From the NCBI GenBank assembly GCA_016124895.1, contig WGMU01000105.1, positions 19,126 to 83,125 on the forward strand: DNA of 64,000 nucleotides. Reading direction: 5' to 3'. The DNA comes from a bacterium. Lineage in GTDB: Bacteria > Planctomycetota > Planctomycetia > Planctomycetales > Planctomycetaceae. The translations under genes and the position numbers were made by a program. The notes under the pieces are model-generated. The model was not told where the DNA came from, did not search any database, and saw only the letters and a list, made by a program, of their open reading frames with translations. Of the stretch, positions 11,596-19,350 are shown piece by piece; position 1 is the stretch's first letter, and each line of letters begins with the position of its first letter.

Positions 11596-12183
11596 ATGCA
11601 GAACAGACAGGGCCATAGAAAAACCGTCCGGCATCAAGAAGAGGAACGGTGTGTCCACGAGCTGACGTTTTCGTGCTACCAGCGTCTGCCATTACTCACA
11701 GACGTTGATCGGCTGACTCTGCTCAGCGAAGCCGTCACACGAGCAACGGAGCGGCATCAGTTCGACCTGCTGGCTTTCGTCTGGATGCCGGAACACGTTC
11801 ACCTGCTGGTTCTGCCACGAACGGAAGAGTCACGAATCCCGGCTCTGCTCAATGCCATCAAGCGACCGTTTTCGTATCGAGTCAAACAGTTGCTGATCGA
11901 ACAGCAAAGTTCCTTACTCGATCGTCTGATCATCCGACAACGACCCGGAGTCACCACGTTTCGATTCTGGCAGGAAGGCGGTGGCTACGACCGAAATCTC
12001 TGGACACCGAACGCCATTCTGGCGGCCATCGACTACATCCACATGAATCCTGTCCGCCGAGGCCTTGCTGAAACGACTTTCGCTTGGAGATGGTCGAGTG
12101 CTCGTTTCTACGACGACCGCTACAAGGAAGTCGATCCAGCTCTGCCTCGGATCGACGGAGTCGACAACTCTGTTCTGGAGTGA
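11596..12183 (+). CDS. REP-associated tyrosine transposase (RAYT, Y1/IS200-like)
   Basis: 195 residues. The HUH-type metal site is HVH at 67-69 in WMPEHVHLLV, and the RAYT hallmark YIHMNPVRRGL is at 147-157. These domesticated single-strand transposases cut and join DNA at REP hairpins and are thought to spread or maintain REP elements rather than mobilise themselves as classical insertion sequences. The gene is bracketed by inverted copies of a 29-base palindromic repeat (11507-11535 and 12202-12230), the arrangement expected for a RAYT and its own REPs. It appears intact. The start ATG lacks a strong ribosome site. Confidence 0.9.
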   Translation: MQNRQGHRKTVRHQEEERCVHELTFSCYQRLPLLTDVDRLTLLSEAVTRATERHQFDLLAFVWMPEHVHLLVLPRTEESRIPALLNAIKRPFSYRVKQLLIEQQSSLLDRLIIRQRPGVTTFRFWQEGGGYDRNLWTPNAILAAIDYIHMNPVRRGLAETTFAWRWSSARFYDDRYKEVDPALPRIDGVDNSVLE

Positions 12184-12201
12184 TGCCCGACCCTGTTTTC
12201 G

Positions 12202-12230
12202 CACCGCTGGGCAAGCCAGCAGTGACACCC
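12202..12230. repeat. REP-like palindrome, family A, right flank of the RAYT gene (inverted)
   Basis: The reverse complement of this 29-base stretch differs from the copy at 11507-11535 at two positions. Together they form inverted terminal-repeat-like flanks around the RAYT gene. It ends 29 bases before the start of the KAP NTPase gene. Confidence 0.85.
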
Positions 12231-12259
12231 AGATCCCACCCTCAGTTCGAGAGGCAAAA

Positions 12260-13612
12260 ATGGAAGTGACTACTTTCGCCGCTGATATGTTTGACCTGTC
12301 TACGTTCGCCGAACGCTTGGAAAAGTTCATCGAAGTCGAGCACGCCTTCATCGAAGGAAGTCTGGTTGTGGCACTAAGTTCAAAGTTTGGCACCGGGAAG
12401 ACGACGTTTCTGAAGATGTGGAAAGAGCGACTGGACAAAAGAGAAGACGACACGAACGGGCCATTGGTTATCGCCTTGAACGCGTGGGAAAGCGATTACT
12501 ACGGAGATCCACTATTTGCCATAATCTCGGCATTAGCAGCGTCTTTGCAGAGTACCGAACAGTCGGCGGAGACCCTTATCAACGCAGCCAAGGATGTCGG
12601 ATGGTTCGCGACGGCAATCGGTGGTCAGGTGGTCCGTAAGCTTACGGGGATTGATGCTGTAGCTGCTGGAGATCTTGCTGAGAAGAAGCGAGCAAAGAGA
12701 GGGGAGCCGAAACTCGCGTCGGTAGATGCGTTTTCAGTTTACGAAGGTCGGAAAGATGCGATGCGTCGTCTACAAACATCGATAAGGGAATTTGTTGCTG
12801 CGTCGAACTCGAGGGTTTTGTTTCTTGTTGACGAACTCGATCGATGTCGACCGGATTATGCCATTACGTACCTTGAAACCATAAAACACATTTTCGATGT
12901 GAAAGGCGCAACCTTCGTTCTGGCGGCTGATCGTGATCAACTGGAGAACTCCGCAAAGACTGCATTCGGTCCAGATCTGGATTTTGAGGAGTATTACCGC
13001 AAGTTCATTCACCGCGAGGTTTCGCTTCCGCCCATTTCAGATTCGGGCTATACGAAACTCGCTTCCAGTTATGTCACTCGGTATCTGCAACGAGACGACG
13101 TGCGAAATTGCTTCATGAAGATAGAGAGTCACGACGTCGACAGGATCGTCGACCTCGTAGCATCAATGAAAATGACCCCGCGACAGATCCAGGAAATGTT
13201 TCGGATTCTGGGCCATGTTTTTGAGACGGCGGAGGAAGACCGGGGGCGCCTGTTGTGGTGTATCGGCGTGGGGACTGTCGTCATGGCAGCATTCAAAGTG
13301 GGCAATCCGAAGGTCTTTCGTCTCTTGGGGTCGCAACAGTTCGAGCCCCCGGACGCTGTCGCATTGTTGACCGATCTCTTTGGAGACCGGCACGTTGACT
13401 GGTGGTTCACTCTTTTTCTTACAGGTAACGGACTTAAGGTCGGCGAGAACGTAACTGCACAGGAGCTAATGACGCAGGTTGGCCTTCTTCAGGATGGTCA
13501 AGAATCTGGGCGACTTGAATACATTGGACAATGGCACCAAGGTTGGGGTCATTCGACCGGGCGCTTCAAACAGATTTATGAGAAGATCGAGTACATTGCT
13601 CAGTGGAATTAG
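12260..13612 (+). CDS. KAP-family P-loop NTPase
   Basis: 450 residues from the ATG at 12260, which has GAGAGG five bases before it; a longer in-frame ORF upstream overlaps the RAYT gene and is not needed. Motifs: Walker A FGTGKTT (43-49), the KAP-typical ALNAWESDYYGDPL near 72-85, and Walker B VLFLVDELDRC (186-196). No KAP membrane insertion is obvious, so it looks soluble. KAP NTPases are patchily distributed and several belong to anti-phage or mobile-element modules; none of that is proven here. Codon use looks less G+C-rich than its neighbours, suggesting acquisition. It sits alone between family A palindromes. Confidence 0.85.
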   Translation: MEVTTFAADMFDLSTFAERLEKFIEVEHAFIEGSLVVALSSKFGTGKTTFLKMWKERLDKREDDTNGPLVIALNAWESDYYGDPLFAIISALAASLQSTEQSAETLINAAKDVGWFATAIGGQVVRKLTGIDAVAAGDLAEKKRAKRGEPKLASVDAFSVYEGRKDAMRRLQTSIREFVAASNSRVLFLVDELDRCRPDYAITYLETIKHIFDVKGATFVLAADRDQLENSAKTAFGPDLDFEEYYRKFIHREVSLPPISDSGYTKLASSYVTRYLQRDDVRNCFMKIESHDVDRIVDLVASMKMTPRQIQEMFRILGHVFETAEEDRGRLLWCIGVGTVVMAAFKVGNPKVFRLLGSQQFEPPDAVALLTDLFGDRHVDWWFTLFLTGNGLKVGENVTAQELMTQVGLLQDGQESGRLEYIGQWHQGWGHSTGRFKQIYEKIEYIAQWN

Positions 13613-13671
13613 CTGGGTCGCCCGCTGTTGAGCCGCAAGGAAACGAGACGACTTTTTGGTAAAACAGCGGA

Positions 13672-13747
13672 TGGGTGCCACTGCCGGCTTGCCCAGCAGT
13701 GGTTGTGCAGATGGAGGCACTGCCGGGCAAGCCGGCAGTGGCACCCA
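13672..13747. repeat. REP-like long hairpin, family A, downstream of the KAP gene
   Basis: Thirty-base arms, 13672-13701 and 13718-13747, are reverse complements with one mismatch and enclose a 16-base loop. Each arm is itself a family A unit (TGGGTGCCACTGCCGGCTTG...). It is a REP pair in head-to-head orientation and may also terminate the KAP transcript. Confidence 0.88.
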
Positions 13748-13821
13748 TGATTCCGTTAGCAGGTAGGCAAGGCGACGCGGTGGTTAAACGATCTGCGTGA
13801 TCACCGACGAGAGGCAAGAGA

Positions 13822-14202
13822 ATGAGCAAATCGGCATCACGACCGATCAAAACTGCCGTCGTGGGGCTTGGTCGGTTTGGGCGGCTGCATTCTCTGACTC
13901 TGGCCGGACTGGCGGAGGCGGAGCTGGTGGGGGTGGTGGCTCGGCGGCGGGAGAGTTTGGATGCGATCTCTGCCGAGTTGCCTGGTGTGCCGGGCTGGAC
14001 GAGTCTCGAGCGGGCGATTGAGGAGTGTGAGGCCGAAGCCTGGGTCGTCGCCTGCACGACGGGGGCTCATGTCGAGGTGACTCGGGCGCTGCTGGAAGCT
14101 GGGAAGACGGTGCTGCTGGAGAAGCCGATCTCGGAAAGTCTGGACGAGGCCCGCAGTCTCGCGCCGCTGGTCCGGGCAGACTCCAGCAACCTGATGATCT
14201 GA
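13822..14202 (+). pseudogene. Truncated Gfo/Idh/MocA-family oxidoreductase (N-terminal domain only)
   Basis: The 126 codons encode a good NAD(P)-binding Rossmann half: TAVVGLGRFGRLH, VGVVARRRE, and the EKPISESLDEA motif expected before the substrate domain. A TGA then ends the frame after SSNLMI, and none of the following bases encode the ~200-residue substrate-binding domain that the family needs. A one-sided fragment of repeat family B begins 24 bases later, so loss of the 3' end by recombination at a repeat is plausible. Start ATG has an AGAGG site, so it may still be expressed, but enzymatic function is unlikely. Confidence 0.78.
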
Positions 14203-14225
14203 CAGCGTCGTGTCGGACTTCCGCG

Positions 14226-14275
14226 AGGTGGCCCGCCTGCGGCCGGGGCAGGATTGAGCCTGCGAAGGAAGCCCG
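14226..14275. repeat. Partial copy of dispersed palindrome family B
   Basis: Contains GGTGGCCCG...GGCCGGGGCAGGATTGAGCCTG followed by CGAAGGAAGCCCGG, matching the left half of the element at 49336 with changes; the right half is missing. It lies between the truncated oxidoreductase and the 3' end of pepA. Confidence 0.65.
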
Positions 14276-14347
14276 GTTCCGAACGGCCTCGTTCCACTGT
14301 CACCCACACGGAAGTTGAACTCTGACTGGCCGCTCGACTTGGAGTCA

Positions 14348-15835
14348 TCAGGACAGGTGTGTGGCGGTTTCAACCAGCGTTCTCACCATACATCCCGTTG
14401 CTCCACCTTCTCGGTGAGGCTTGTTGCTCGATGCGAACGAGGGGCCGGCGATGTCGAGGTGGACCCACGGCTTTTTCTCGACGAACTTTTCGAGGAACTT
14501 GGCGGCGGTGATGGCTCCGCCCCAGCGGCCGCCGATGTTGCGGCAGTCGGCGACGTCGCTTTTGAGCAGCTCGGCGTAAAAGTCGAATGTCGGCAACTGC
14601 CAGACGTACTCGCCCGCGGTTGATGCGGCGGCGAGAATCTGATCGCACCAGCGTTGATCGTTGGTAAACGCGCCGGTGACGTCTTCTCCCAGAGCGACGA
14701 CGCAGGCGCCGGTCAGCGTGGCCAGGTCGATGACGCGGTCGGCTCCGCGTTCGACGGCATAGTGCAGCACGTCGGCCAGAACCAGCCGGCCTTCGGCGTC
14801 GGTGTTCTGCACCTCGATCGTAACCCCGTTCCGCGCGGTCAAAATGTCGCCGAGCTTGTACGACGAACCGCTGACCATATTCTCGACAAGGCCGAGGTAA
14901 GCGGTGACGTTGACCGGCAGTTTCAGCCGCGCGATCGCTGTGATCGCACCGAGTGCCGTCGCCGCTCCGGCCATGTCGCACTTCATGGTGAGCATCGAGT
15001 CCGACGGTTTCAGCGACAGCCCGCCGCTGTCGAACGTGACGCCCTTACCGACGATAGCCAGCGTGGGTGCATCGTCACCGGCGCCGCGATACTCAACGAA
15101 GACGACCCGCGGCGGCCGATCGCTGCCCTGCGCGACGGCGAGCAGTGAGCCCATCTTTTCCGCTTCGAGTTCACTCTGCCCGAGCACGGTGCATGACAGG
15201 CCGAGGTCGGCCGCGACGGCCTGCGCCCGCTGGGCGACGCTTTCCGGATAAATCTGCTCCGGCGGCAGGTTGACGAGTTCGCGCGTCAGGTTGATCGCTT
15301 CGCCGAGAATCGCGCCTCGCTGTGCTGCTTCTTCGGCGAATGATGGCGCTGCGTCGTTAACGAGAAGAGTCGCAGAGGCGAGCGGGTAATGACCGCGTTC
15401 GGCCTTCAGCGAATCCTGACCGACACTTCCAACGGTCAGACCGAGAGCGATCGTTTCGACCGTCTGCCGGGCGGAAATTCGATCAGAAGGAAGTTCGGGA
15501 ACGGCGAACGCGACGGAGACGCCGGCCTTTGTCGACACTTGCCGGACCGCCGCCGTCACCGCCTGCTCGAACGTCGTCCGCGTCAGTTCGTTGAGTTTTC
15601 CGAGCCCCACCACCAGCAGCCGCTGCGCCGCGATGCCGTGCGCATCAGGCAGCGGCAGCAGTTCGGCCAGTTTCCCTGTCAGGTCTCCGGACTCGCTGAG
15701 CCGCGTCAGCGTGCCACCGAGCGCCTGATCGAGGGCACAAGTCGGACCGTCAAAGTTTCGTGCTTCGTCGACTGCCACAATCAGCCAGTCCGCTGCGGCT
15801 TCGTGCCACGCTGTTGTTTCAACTGCGATTCTCAT
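14348..15835 (-). CDS. pepA: Leucyl aminopeptidase (M17)
   Basis: 495 residues. The N-terminal macro-like domain is followed by the M17 catalytic domain: Lys264 and Asp269 in GKGVTFDSGG, KCDMAG, and the family signature NTDAEGRL at 344-351. It removes N-terminal residues from peptides in the cytoplasm using two metal ions. It starts 25 bases downstream of the stop of the SDR gene transcribed in the same direction, so the two may be cotranscribed. Confidence 0.96.
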   Translation of the reverse strand: MRIAVETTAWHEAAADWLIVAVDEARNFDGPTCALDQALGGTLTRLSESGDLTGKLAELLPLPDAHGIAAQRLLVVGLGKLNELTRTTFEQAVTAAVRQVSTKAGVSVAFAVPELPSDRISARQTVETIALGLTVGSVGQDSLKAERGHYPLASATLLVNDAAPSFAEEAAQRGAILGEAINLTRELVNLPPEQIYPESVAQRAQAVAADLGLSCTVLGQSELEAEKMGSLLAVAQGSDRPPRVVFVEYRGAGDDAPTLAIVGKGVTFDSGGLSLKPSDSMLTMKCDMAGAATALGAITAIARLKLPVNVTAYLGLVENMVSGSSYKLGDILTARNGVTIEVQNTDAEGRLVLADVLHYAVERGADRVIDLATLTGACVVALGEDVTGAFTNDQRWCDQILAAASTAGEYVWQLPTFDFYAELLKSDVADCRNIGGRWGGAITAAKFLEKFVEKKPWVHLDIAGPSFASSNKPHREGGATGCMVRTLVETATHLS

Positions 15836-15860
15836 GATCTCTCCAGAAGCTTTCAGTCAA

Positions 15861-16640
15861 TTACAGACGATGAATCCGCATTCCGCCGTCGATGTAGAGG
15901 ACCTGGCCGGTTGCGTAGGGGATCTCCTCGCGAACGAGTGCGGCGATCGCCCGGCCGACGTCTGATGGTTCGCCCCAGCGGCGTTCGAGTGTCAGGCCGT
16001 CGGCGATCAGTCGGTCGTATTTGTCCGTCACTCCCGAGGTCATATCACTGCGGATGACCCCCGGCTGAATTTCGTAGACGCGAATGCCGAACTCCGCCAG
16101 CCGCGCGGCCCACAGCTTCGTCGCCATGCCGGTTGCCGCTTTGGTCAGGCAGTAATCGCCACGGTTGGTCGAAACGAACTCGGCCGAGATTGACGAGACG
16201 TTGATCACACACGGACTGAAATCGAGCCCCGCCTCACGCTGCTCGATCATCCACCGCGCCGCAAGCCGCGTCAGGAAGTACGGGCCTTTGAGATTCGTCG
16301 CGACAACGCGGTCAAAGCTCTCCTCGTCAGCGTCGAGCAGATCCTTTCGACCCGGCGACGTGATGCCCGCGTTGTTGACGAGCACGTCCAGCCGGCCGAG
16401 TTCCATACGAATCTGATCGATCATCTCCGTCCGGTCCGCCGCGCTGCCAATGTCGCCCTGACAGTAGATCGCCGTCTGCCCAGCCGCGCAGAATTCGTTG
16501 AGCACGTCAGCCACCTGCTCAGCCGGCCGAATGCCGTTCAGCGCCAGCGCGAAGCCGTCGGCCGCGAGCGACCGCGCAATGCCCAGCCCGATGCCGCGTG
16601 CCCCGCCGGTAATCAATGCGACTTTGCTTGTATCCGTCAC
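15861..16640 (-). CDS. SDR-family oxidoreductase (3-ketoacyl-ACP reductase-like)
   Basis: 259 residues with the classical short-chain dehydrogenase motifs: GGARGIG cofactor loop near residue 12, NNAG near 90, and the Ser...YCLTK catalytic set near 150-167. It ends with the common SDR C-terminus (ATGQVLYIDGGMRIHRL). It probably reduces a carbonyl using NAD(P)H; the substrate cannot be read from the sequence. It is first in a likely two-gene unit with pepA, which may be chance. Confidence 0.88.
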   Translation of the reverse strand: MTDTSKVALITGGARGIGLGIARSLAADGFALALNGIRPAEQVADVLNEFCAAGQTAIYCQGDIGSAADRTEMIDQIRMELGRLDVLVNNAGITSPGRKDLLDADEESFDRVVATNLKGPYFLTRLAARWMIEQREAGLDFSPCVINVSSISAEFVSTNRGDYCLTKAATGMATKLWAARLAEFGIRVYEIQPGVIRSDMTSGVTDKYDRLIADGLTLERRWGEPSDVGRAIAALVREEIPYATGQVLYIDGGMRIHRL

Positions 16641-16895
16641 AACGCGTCCTGTTGCTGAGAGAGACCTTTGTCAGCCCCTGACCCGTCCGCAGAGCCGACG
16701 CACCGAGAACAGACTATAATCGCGCAAGGCCGATCTCAGAATTCTTGCGCGGACTTCTGAATGTCTGCACAACGTCGCCCTCGGTCGCAGTCCTTTGAAA
16801 ATGGTAGCGGCATGGCGCCAGCCGTCTTGTGTTTCGCTCGATTTCGACACGCTGTCACATGCGATTCTGTTCTCAACAGTTTCCGGAAGTTCCCA

Positions 16896-18524
16896 ATGTT
16901 TCCATTCAGCAGTCCTGCTTGCAGAAGTCTGTCTCTGGCCGTACTCGCAGTGCTGGTCCAGCCATGCCTGGCTGCTGGTCCGGACACAAAAGAGCCGGCG
17001 AAGCCCGCGCCGGTTATCGCTCGGATTATTGTCTCGCCTCAGACGACTCACTTTACGGAACCATTGACCGACGACGGTCTGGTGAATCTCGCGGCGGCGC
17101 TCAATCGGCATTACGGAAAAGGTGTCGCGCCGGAAAACAACGCCTCCGTTGTTCTGTATGAAGTGCTTGGGCCTGAACCGGATGGAGTACGCCTGAGCGA
17201 TGATTTCTTCAGGCAGCTCGGCGTTGCCGTGCCGCCGACTGAGGGCGACTACTTTCTGAACTGTGGAAGCTGGGTTCAGAAACGACATAACGGAGACGTT
17301 ACTCCGGACCAGTTGCGTGCAGCGGTCGATGACCAGGACGAAAGCCGCACGGCTCCCTGGAAACGCGACGATTTCCCGCGCGTTTTTGAATGGCTGACTG
17401 CCAGCCGCGGCCCTCTCAGTCGGCTGGCCGAAGGTGTGCAGCGGCCGGATTACTATTCGCCGCTGATTCCTCCGGAAGACGCGAATCAGCAGCCAGGCGG
17501 TCTGATCGCCTCACTACTGCCCGGCATTCAGATGTCGCGCGAGTTGGCTCGGGCATTGACCAGCCGGGCAATGCTGCATCTGGGTGAGAGACGGTATGAG
17601 GATGCCTGGCAGGATCTGCTGACAACACATCGCCTCGGGCGGCAGATTGGCCGCGGCCCGACGCTGATCGAACAGCTCGTCGGCATCGCCATTGAATCGA
17701 TCGCGATCGAAGGTGAGCGGACGTGGCTGGAAATCGTTCAACCGGGCGTCAAACGAATTGCCCGCATTCGCGAGCAGCTCAACTCGCTGCCAGCGATGTC
17801 AAAGATGATGGACGCGATCGACACGACCGAGCGAATTCTGTTTGTCGACAGCGTTGTCCGGCTCGCACGGAATCAGATGAAGGCAGATGACCTTACGGAC
17901 CTGGGAATGCAACTCGATGCGTTTCCGGCTGTCCTGCGTCAGACGATTGGCGTCAGTGTCGACTGGAATGGCGTGCTGCGTCGCGGCAATTCGCAGTATG
18001 ACGAAATTGTCGCGGCGATGCGGATCGGCAATCGCACAGATCGGAACGCGGCCCTGCAGGCGTTCGAGACAAAGCTGCAGGAGCAGAAGCTGAAGGCAAC
18101 GAGTCCAGGAACGCTGGCGCTGGCCGTCGTACCGGGGCTCACGTCGGCCATCGTGACAGAGGCCATGTCGAGAACCTTGACCTCACTGCTCATGCCGGCG
18201 CTGAGCGCAGCTTCTCACGCTGAGGAACGACAGCAGCAGCGGTTCGCGAATCTGCAAGCGACGCTGACGCTGTTTGAGTTTCGTGCGGACGTTGGCGAGT
18301 TTCCCGAGACGATCGATTCTCTGATCCCGAAGTTCGCTGATGACATGCCCGTCGACCTGTTCTCGGGCGCGCCGCTGAAGTACCGTCGCACAGCCGACGG
18401 CTTCGTGCTGTACAGTGTTGGGAAGAATGAAACCGACGACGGCGGCCGGACGTTCGGCGACGAGAATCCCGGCGACGATCTGGTCGTCCGGATTTCGCTC
18501 GCAAAGCCCGATTCAACGAACTGA
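16896..18524 (+). CDS. Secreted protein of unknown function, planctomycete type
   Basis: I start at the ATG at 16896, which gives 542 residues and a good signal peptide (SLSLAVLAVLVQPCLA); the frame is open further upstream but that part is not protein-like. The body is mostly helical. The C-terminus (DLFSGAPLKYRRTADGFVLYSVGKNETDDGG) resembles the tail seen in many planctomycete secreted proteins and in some pseudopilin-like proteins. I recognise no enzyme motif. A perfect TATAAT at 16715-16720 lies upstream but has no clear -35 partner. The peptidyl-tRNA hydrolase gene follows 12 bases later on the same strand. Confidence 0.8.
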   Translation: MFPFSSPACRSLSLAVLAVLVQPCLAAGPDTKEPAKPAPVIARIIVSPQTTHFTEPLTDDGLVNLAAALNRHYGKGVAPENNASVVLYEVLGPEPDGVRLSDDFFRQLGVAVPPTEGDYFLNCGSWVQKRHNGDVTPDQLRAAVDDQDESRTAPWKRDDFPRVFEWLTASRGPLSRLAEGVQRPDYYSPLIPPEDANQQPGGLIASLLPGIQMSRELARALTSRAMLHLGERRYEDAWQDLLTTHRLGRQIGRGPTLIEQLVGIAIESIAIEGERTWLEIVQPGVKRIARIREQLNSLPAMSKMMDAIDTTERILFVDSVVRLARNQMKADDLTDLGMQLDAFPAVLRQTIGVSVDWNGVLRRGNSQYDEIVAAMRIGNRTDRNAALQAFETKLQEQKLKATSPGTLALAVVPGLTSAIVTEAMSRTLTSLLMPALSAASHAEERQQQRFANLQATLTLFEFRADVGEFPETIDSLIPKFADDMPVDLFSGAPLKYRRTADGFVLYSVGKNETDDGGRTFGDENPGDDLVVRISLAKPDSTN

Positions 18525-18536
18525 GCCCCAGAAACC

Positions 18537-18959
18537 ATGCTGCGCGTCAATCACCGGATTCAGATTCCGTTTACCGAGTTCGACTTTTCGTTCTCGCGCA
18601 GCGGCGGGCCTGGCGGGCAGAACGTCAACAAGGTCAACTCGAAGGTCACGCTGCGCTGGAACGTCGAGAAGTCAGCGACGCTGCCCGGCGACGTTTGCGA
18701 ACGGTTCTGTTTGCGTTACCGGCGGCGGATGACGACCGAGGGCGAATTCGTCATGCACAGCGAACGATACCGCGATCAGGGACGCAACGTCGCCGACTGT
18801 CTCGAAAAGCTCCGTGAACTGCTGCTGGAGGTCGCCGTCGCACCGAAGAAGCGCAAGCCGACGAAGCCGACGAAAGGCTCACAGCAGCGACGCCTGAAAG
18901 AGAAGCGGGCCGCGTCGGAACGGAAGTCGCGGCGACGCAAACCGGGGTTTGACGAGTGA
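18537..18959 (+). CDS. arfB: ArfB-type peptidyl-tRNA hydrolase (ribosome rescue)
   Basis: 140 residues. The release-factor catalytic motif GGQ is at 26-28 within RSGGPGGQNVNKVNSKV, with no codon-recognition domain. The C-terminal tail is very rich in Lys and Arg (KKRKPTKPTKG..., RRKPGFDE), which in ArfB/YaeJ inserts into the empty mRNA channel of stalled ribosomes. The protein therefore releases nascent chains from non-stop complexes. It lies 12 bases after the upstream secreted-protein gene. Confidence 0.92.
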   Translation: MLRVNHRIQIPFTEFDFSFSRSGGPGGQNVNKVNSKVTLRWNVEKSATLPGDVCERFCLRYRRRMTTEGEFVMHSERYRDQGRNVADCLEKLRELLLEVAVAPKKRKPTKPTKGSQQRRLKEKRAASERKSRRRKPGFDE

Positions 18960-19061
18960 CGTTCGCTGACTTCTGAAATCTCACACAAAGGCACGAAGTT
19001 CTGTGACGCGATGACTCTCTTTGGAACGTGTCCAAAACAGCTTCCCGTTTTTCAGGATGAC

Positions 19062-19138
19062 TGCAGCGCAAAGACGCGAAGGCTCAAAGGAACGCAAAGC
19101 CTTCGCGAATCTTTGCGACTTCGCGTCTTTGCGCTGCA
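19062..19138. repeat. Dispersed CGCAAAGACGCGAAG inverted repeat (family C), perfect copy
   Basis: Twenty-base perfect arms, 19062-19081 and 19119-19138, with a 37-base spacer that contains further CGCAAAG/CTTTGCG matches. It lies in the 391-base gap between arfB and the convergent heme-protein gene, and could act as a bidirectional terminator. Diverged relatives are at 9613-9760 and around 59710-59745. Confidence 0.85.
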
Positions 19139-19231
19139 CCACAGCCTGGTTGCCCTGGGGTTCCCGGAAAGTTGTTTCTAACACATTCCTTCGTACCTTC
19201 GTGTGAGGTCTGACCCAGTCTCGGAGTTTTG

Positions 19232-19307
19232 AACAGAAGGGAAAAAGGCATCGAAGCACTGCGCGGATAGCGTTCTTTGCTCCTTCGTTGCCTTCTGATC
19301 TTCTGTT
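19232..19307. repeat. AACAGAAG...AAGGCA-CGAAG palindrome (family D), copy 1
   Basis: Outer arms AACAGAAG (19232-19239) and CTTCTGTT (19300-19307) plus an inner pair AAGGCATCGAAG / CTTCGTTGCCTT form an imperfect long hairpin. The same sequence logic recurs after parB at 50553. It sits just beyond the 3' end of the minus-strand heme-protein gene and may terminate its transcript. Confidence 0.65.
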
Positions 19308-19350
19308 ATTCGATATGAGCCCGAGTCGAGTGAGGCCAGAATGTCAATTG

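Noticed and set aside
16715..16720. Perfect TATAAT as a promoter for the 16896 gene
   Set aside because: No -35-like hexamer at a suitable distance, and the -10 alone is expected by chance; kept only as a remark.
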